A DNA stretch of 8,249 bases from CAZART01 sp964487555. Its GTDB lineage: Bacteria; Bacteroidota; Rhodothermia; Rhodothermales; VXPQ01. Made by a program: the position numbers and the translations under genes. Below are positions 6,416 through 8,249 of this stretch, piece by piece. The stretch lies in assembly GCA_964487555.1 (NCBI GenBank), contig CAZART010000178.1, positions 1 to 8,249 of the forward strand, in the 5' to 3' direction. Position 1 is the first letter of the stretch; each line of letters opens with the position of its first letter. The notes under the pieces were generated by a model that saw only the letters and a program-made list of their open reading frames with translations, had not been told where the DNA came from and searched no databases.

Positions 6416-6595
6416 ATGGATGTCCTATTCCTGCTCATCCTTTTCGCCCTGCTTGCGCTGGGCTTATGGCTCGGCTATCTCGGATTCAATGCGATGAGCA
6501 AGCGCAATACGCCGGCAAAACCGGCAGAGCCGCCCGGACTGCACCATACGCCGCCCAAAAGCACGGCGGAGGAAAAAGCCAGGGGTGAAGCGTAG
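6416..6595 (+). CDS. Small single-pass membrane protein, 59 residues
   Basis: I do not recognise a family. The product starts MDVLFLLILFALLALGLWLG, a hydrophobic helix covering about residues 3-25 with no charged residue after Asp2. It is followed by a short basic stretch (SKR, 28-30) and a proline-, lysine- and glutamate-rich tail of about 30 residues. By the positive-inside rule the tail should be cytoplasmic (N-out, C-in). There is no lipobox or cleavage site, so the helix is likely an anchor. The gene is real-looking despite its size: it has a clean ATG, follows the PEBP stop by 37 bases on the same strand, and ends 18 bases before the convergent cupredoxin gene. The upstream AAAAAAGAA is only a weak ribosome binding site. 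Confidence 0.6.
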   Translation: MDVLFLLILFALLALGLWLGYLGFNAMSKRNTPAKPAEPPGLHHTPPKSTAEEKARGEA

Positions 6596-6613
6596 CCGCC
6601 TCTCCGGGCCTGC

Positions 6614-7126
6614 TCAGTTCATACCCATCGACGACTCCACCGTCAAGTCCGACTCCATTCCGCGAGAACGGTGATCACCGACGGGACAATAGACTTCGTA
6701 GCTTCCCTGCTGCAGATCGACCTGCATCGTCTGAGTCTCTCCAGGCTCCAAATTCTGTGGGAAAACATGCTCATTCCCCTGTCCCTCGACTTCGAAGTTA
6801 TGCTCCCCGGATCCCTGATTCGTAACACGGAAGACGACGGACCCGGCCGGCAGCGTCGAAGGCATGTTGATGTCGAAATCTACGAGGGCCACATCCACCG
6901 TATCCCCGTTCATGGCCATATGGCCCTGCATGGCGCCCGGATCGGCTTGCATGCCGCCCGGATCCATCATCATCCCGGTGGTGTCACCCGGCACGGCCGT
7001 CGTATCGTCTAGCGTCAGATCGTCGTCCGCGCGATCGGTGCAGGCGGAGAGACTCACGACCACTACACCGGCCAGCAGCACACGGCAGAGATAGCGAAGT
7101 AGTGATGAAGTGTTCATCGTGCTCAT
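6614..7126 (-). CDS. Plastocyanin-like cupredoxin lipoprotein with Met-rich linker
   Basis: This is an exported blue-copper-type protein. Residues 1-28 form a lipoprotein signal peptide with basic residues, a hydrophobic core (LLAGVVVVSL) and the lipobox LSAC, so Cys29 should be lipidated and the protein membrane-anchored outside the cytoplasm. An acidic stretch (31-50) and a methionine-rich linker with MMM, GGMQ, GAMQ and GHMAM (50-73) follow. The cupredoxin domain spans about 76-165, with likely type 1 copper ligands His109 (GEHNF), Cys147 (YCPVGDH), His152 and Met157. C-x4-H-x4-M spacing is normal for this fold. It may carry electrons or bind copper. ATG 7126 and a second ATG three codons later are both possible starts. 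A final MGM adds further methionines. No partner oxidase or copper transporter is in view. Confidence 0.9.
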   Translation of the reverse strand: MSTMNTSSLLRYLCRVLLAGVVVVSLSACTDRADDDLTLDDTTAVPGDTTGMMMDPGGMQADPGAMQGHMAMNGDTVDVALVDFDINMPSTLPAGSVVFRVTNQGSGEHNFEVEGQGNEHVFPQNLEPGETQTMQVDLQQGSYEVYCPVGDHRSRGMESDLTVESSMGMN

Positions 7127-7617
7127 GATAATCTCTATAACAGGTATTTAGGGCCTCATAACCTCTGTACGAGCGAACCACGCCCTCCGGCTCGTGCCCG
7201 CGGAATGTCTCTCTCATAACGAGGGCACCGATCGCCCAGGAGTTCTGTTTCCCCGCGGACGCGATTTGCCTCGAGCGTTACAGCCTGTATACAACTTCGG
7301 CGCAAAGTCTTACCATGTGCAGAACGCCGGCCGGAAGCTTCGCTCGTGCGAATCGTCCTTCATATCGCAACACGGGCCGAGTTACGACACGATCATAACG
7401 GTAATCTCCGTGAGATACCGCCGTCGCCGCCGCTCAAAGCCGAATCTCTCCGACCCCTGCCTCATTCAACCATGGAAGCTTTTCATGGGCGATGTACAGT
7501 CGATCATGGAGGCTCTTCGGGGGCCGATGTGCAGTCGATCATGGAGGCTCTTTATGGGCGATGTGCAGTCCAAGCACCAGGCGCCATTCGAAATAAGCAG
7601 TGATTTGAGGGACGAAG
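7127..7617. other. 491-base gene-free region between divergent genes
   Basis: The cupredoxin gene reads leftward and the thiamine-diphosphate enzyme rightward, so promoters for both should lie here. The first 343 bases show no convincing gene, tRNA or repeat; open frames across it have no protein-like pattern. A TATAGA on the minus strand lies just upstream of ATG 7126 but too close to be its -10. The right-hand end (7471-7570) carries the tandem hairpin repeats described separately. Confidence 0.6.
7471..7570 (+). repeat. Three tandem 34-35 base repeats, each foldable into a GCU-loop hairpin
   Basis: Units are 7471-7504, 7505-7539 and a slightly shorter 7540-7570. Each begins CATGGA(A/G)GCT and ends with GATGT(A/G)CAGTC. 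The first 17 bases of each unit can fold with loop GCT. Units 1 and 3 make seven pairs. Unit 2 keeps the inner four, an outer C-G and a T-G, with one mismatch. The innermost pair is A-U in unit 1 and G-C in units 2 and 3, a compensatory change. Several pairs are G-U, which work only in + strand RNA. The array ends 47 bases before the start of the thiamine-diphosphate enzyme, so it may lie in that gene's leader. Confidence 0.75.
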
Positions 7618-8249
7618 ATGAGTGACACCGTTGGCGATTTCGTCGTAAACCGTCTGCACGAATGGGGCATCGGCCGCATCTACGGGTATCCCGGAGACGG
7701 CATAAACGGAATCTTCGGCGCACTTAACCGCCACGAAGATAAAATCCGCTTCATTCAGGCCAGGCACGAAGAGATGGCCGCTTTTATGGCCTGTGCCCAT
7801 GCGAAATTCACTGGAGAGGTGGGAGTATGTATGGCTACCTCCGGACCGGGTGCCATCCACCTCCTGAACGGCATGTACGATGCGAAAATGGACAACATGC
7901 CCCTGGTGGCGATCGTCGGACAACAGGCTACGACGGCCATGGGCGCCGATTATCAGCAGGAAGTCGACCTGATTTCGATGTTCAAGGACGTGGCCGGCGA
8001 CTATGTTCATATGTGCCACACGCCTTCACAAGCCCGAACTCTGATAGATCAAGCCGTCCGCATCGCGAAGGCGCACCGCTCCGTGACGTGCATCATCTTC
8101 CCGAGCGATGTGCAGGAAGAGGAGATGGAGACGCCCCCGAGAAAGCACGGCGCGACGTTCACCGGAACAGGCTACTCGTTTCCTCGCGTAATCCCTGAGG
8201 ACGAAGACGTCAGGCGGGCGGCCGACCTGCTCAACGCGGGCGAAAAGGT
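7618..8249 (+). CDS. Thiamine-diphosphate enzyme, pyruvate oxidase/acetolactate synthase type (3' partial)
   Basis: Only the first 210 codons are in the window. They cover the N-terminal (pyrimidine-binding) domain of a thiamine-diphosphate enzyme: VGDFVVNRLHEWGI (5-18), YGYPGDGINGIFGAL (22-36), RHEEMAAFMA (49-58) with Glu51 as the likely cofactor-activating glutamate, TSGPGAIHLLNG (74-85), VAIVGQQ (97-103) and DYQQEVDLISMFKDV (111-125). The pattern matches the pyruvate oxidase-like 'thiamine pyrophosphate-requiring' group, closer to PoxB than to biosynthetic acetolactate synthase. Substrate cannot be fixed without the C-terminal half; pyruvate with flavin is the usual case. A good ribosome binding site, GAGGGA, stands five bases before ATG 7618. 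The hairpin repeats upstream may be part of its leader. Confidence 0.92.
   Translation, partial: MSDTVGDFVVNRLHEWGIGRIYGYPGDGINGIFGALNRHEDKIRFIQARHEEMAAFMACAHAKFTGEVGVCMATSGPGAIHLLNGMYDAKMDNMPLVAIVGQQATTAMGADYQQEVDLISMFKDVAGDYVHMCHTPSQARTLIDQAVRIAKAHRSVTCIIFPSDVQEEEMETPPRKHGATFTGTGYSFPRVIPEDEDVRRAADLLNAGEK

Noticed and set aside
7471..7570. CRISPR array
   Set aside because: Units are directly adjacent without variable spacers and no cas genes are present.
7194..7625. 143-codon + strand frame across the gene-free region
   Set aside because: It has no good start, crosses repeats of period 34 and 35 in changing frame, and overlaps the well-supported start at 7618.
7552..8019. 155-codon minus-strand frame
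   Set aside because: Opposite the conserved N-terminal domain of the thiamine-diphosphate enzyme.

Overview
The window looks like chromosomal DNA of a Bacteroidota/Rhodothermota-type bacterium, possibly a Salinibacter/Rhodothermus relative. The main reason is the DnaA: it has the EGDCNRLARSA segment, the KTRKREIV/AMYFSK helices and the GGRDHSTVIHA signature typical of that group. The sequence is GC-rich, and most genes lack a strong Shine-Dalgarno sequence. This placement is inferred from protein style, not from a search.

Left part (1-3872, all + strand): the C-terminal three quarters of the replication initiator DnaA, which starts before the window. A GC-rich hairpin follows. Next is a tightly coupled pair, a ligase-associated metallo-beta-lactamase exonuclease and an ATP-dependent DNA ligase of the same repair cassette, overlapping by four bases (GTGA). 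The helicase and phosphoesterase that often complete this cassette are not in the window.

Middle part (3873-5874): a GTAC-rich region of short tandem repeats leads into a small PH-like protein. An antitoxin-like small protein without a toxin follows. Two minus-strand genes come next: a FlgM-like anti-sigma-28 homologue, preceded by a sequence resembling a sigma-28 -10 element, and a free-standing Cdc48/VCP N-terminal double-psi barrel with no ATPase.

Right part (5899-8249): a YbhB/PEBP-family protein, a 59-residue single-pass membrane protein, and on the minus strand a methionine-rich cupredoxin lipoprotein. A 491-base gene-free stretch ends in three tandem 34-35 base repeats, each able to fold into a similar hairpin with one compensatory change. 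It leads into the first 210 codons of a thiamine-diphosphate enzyme of the pyruvate oxidase/acetolactate synthase type, which runs off the window.

The genes do not form one pathway. The clear functional unit is the exonuclease-ligase pair. The most unusual items are the lone Cdc48 N-domain, the hairpin repeats before the thiamine-diphosphate enzyme, and the FlgM-like gene with its possible sigma-28 promoter. No complete new multi-gene system can be claimed from this sequence.
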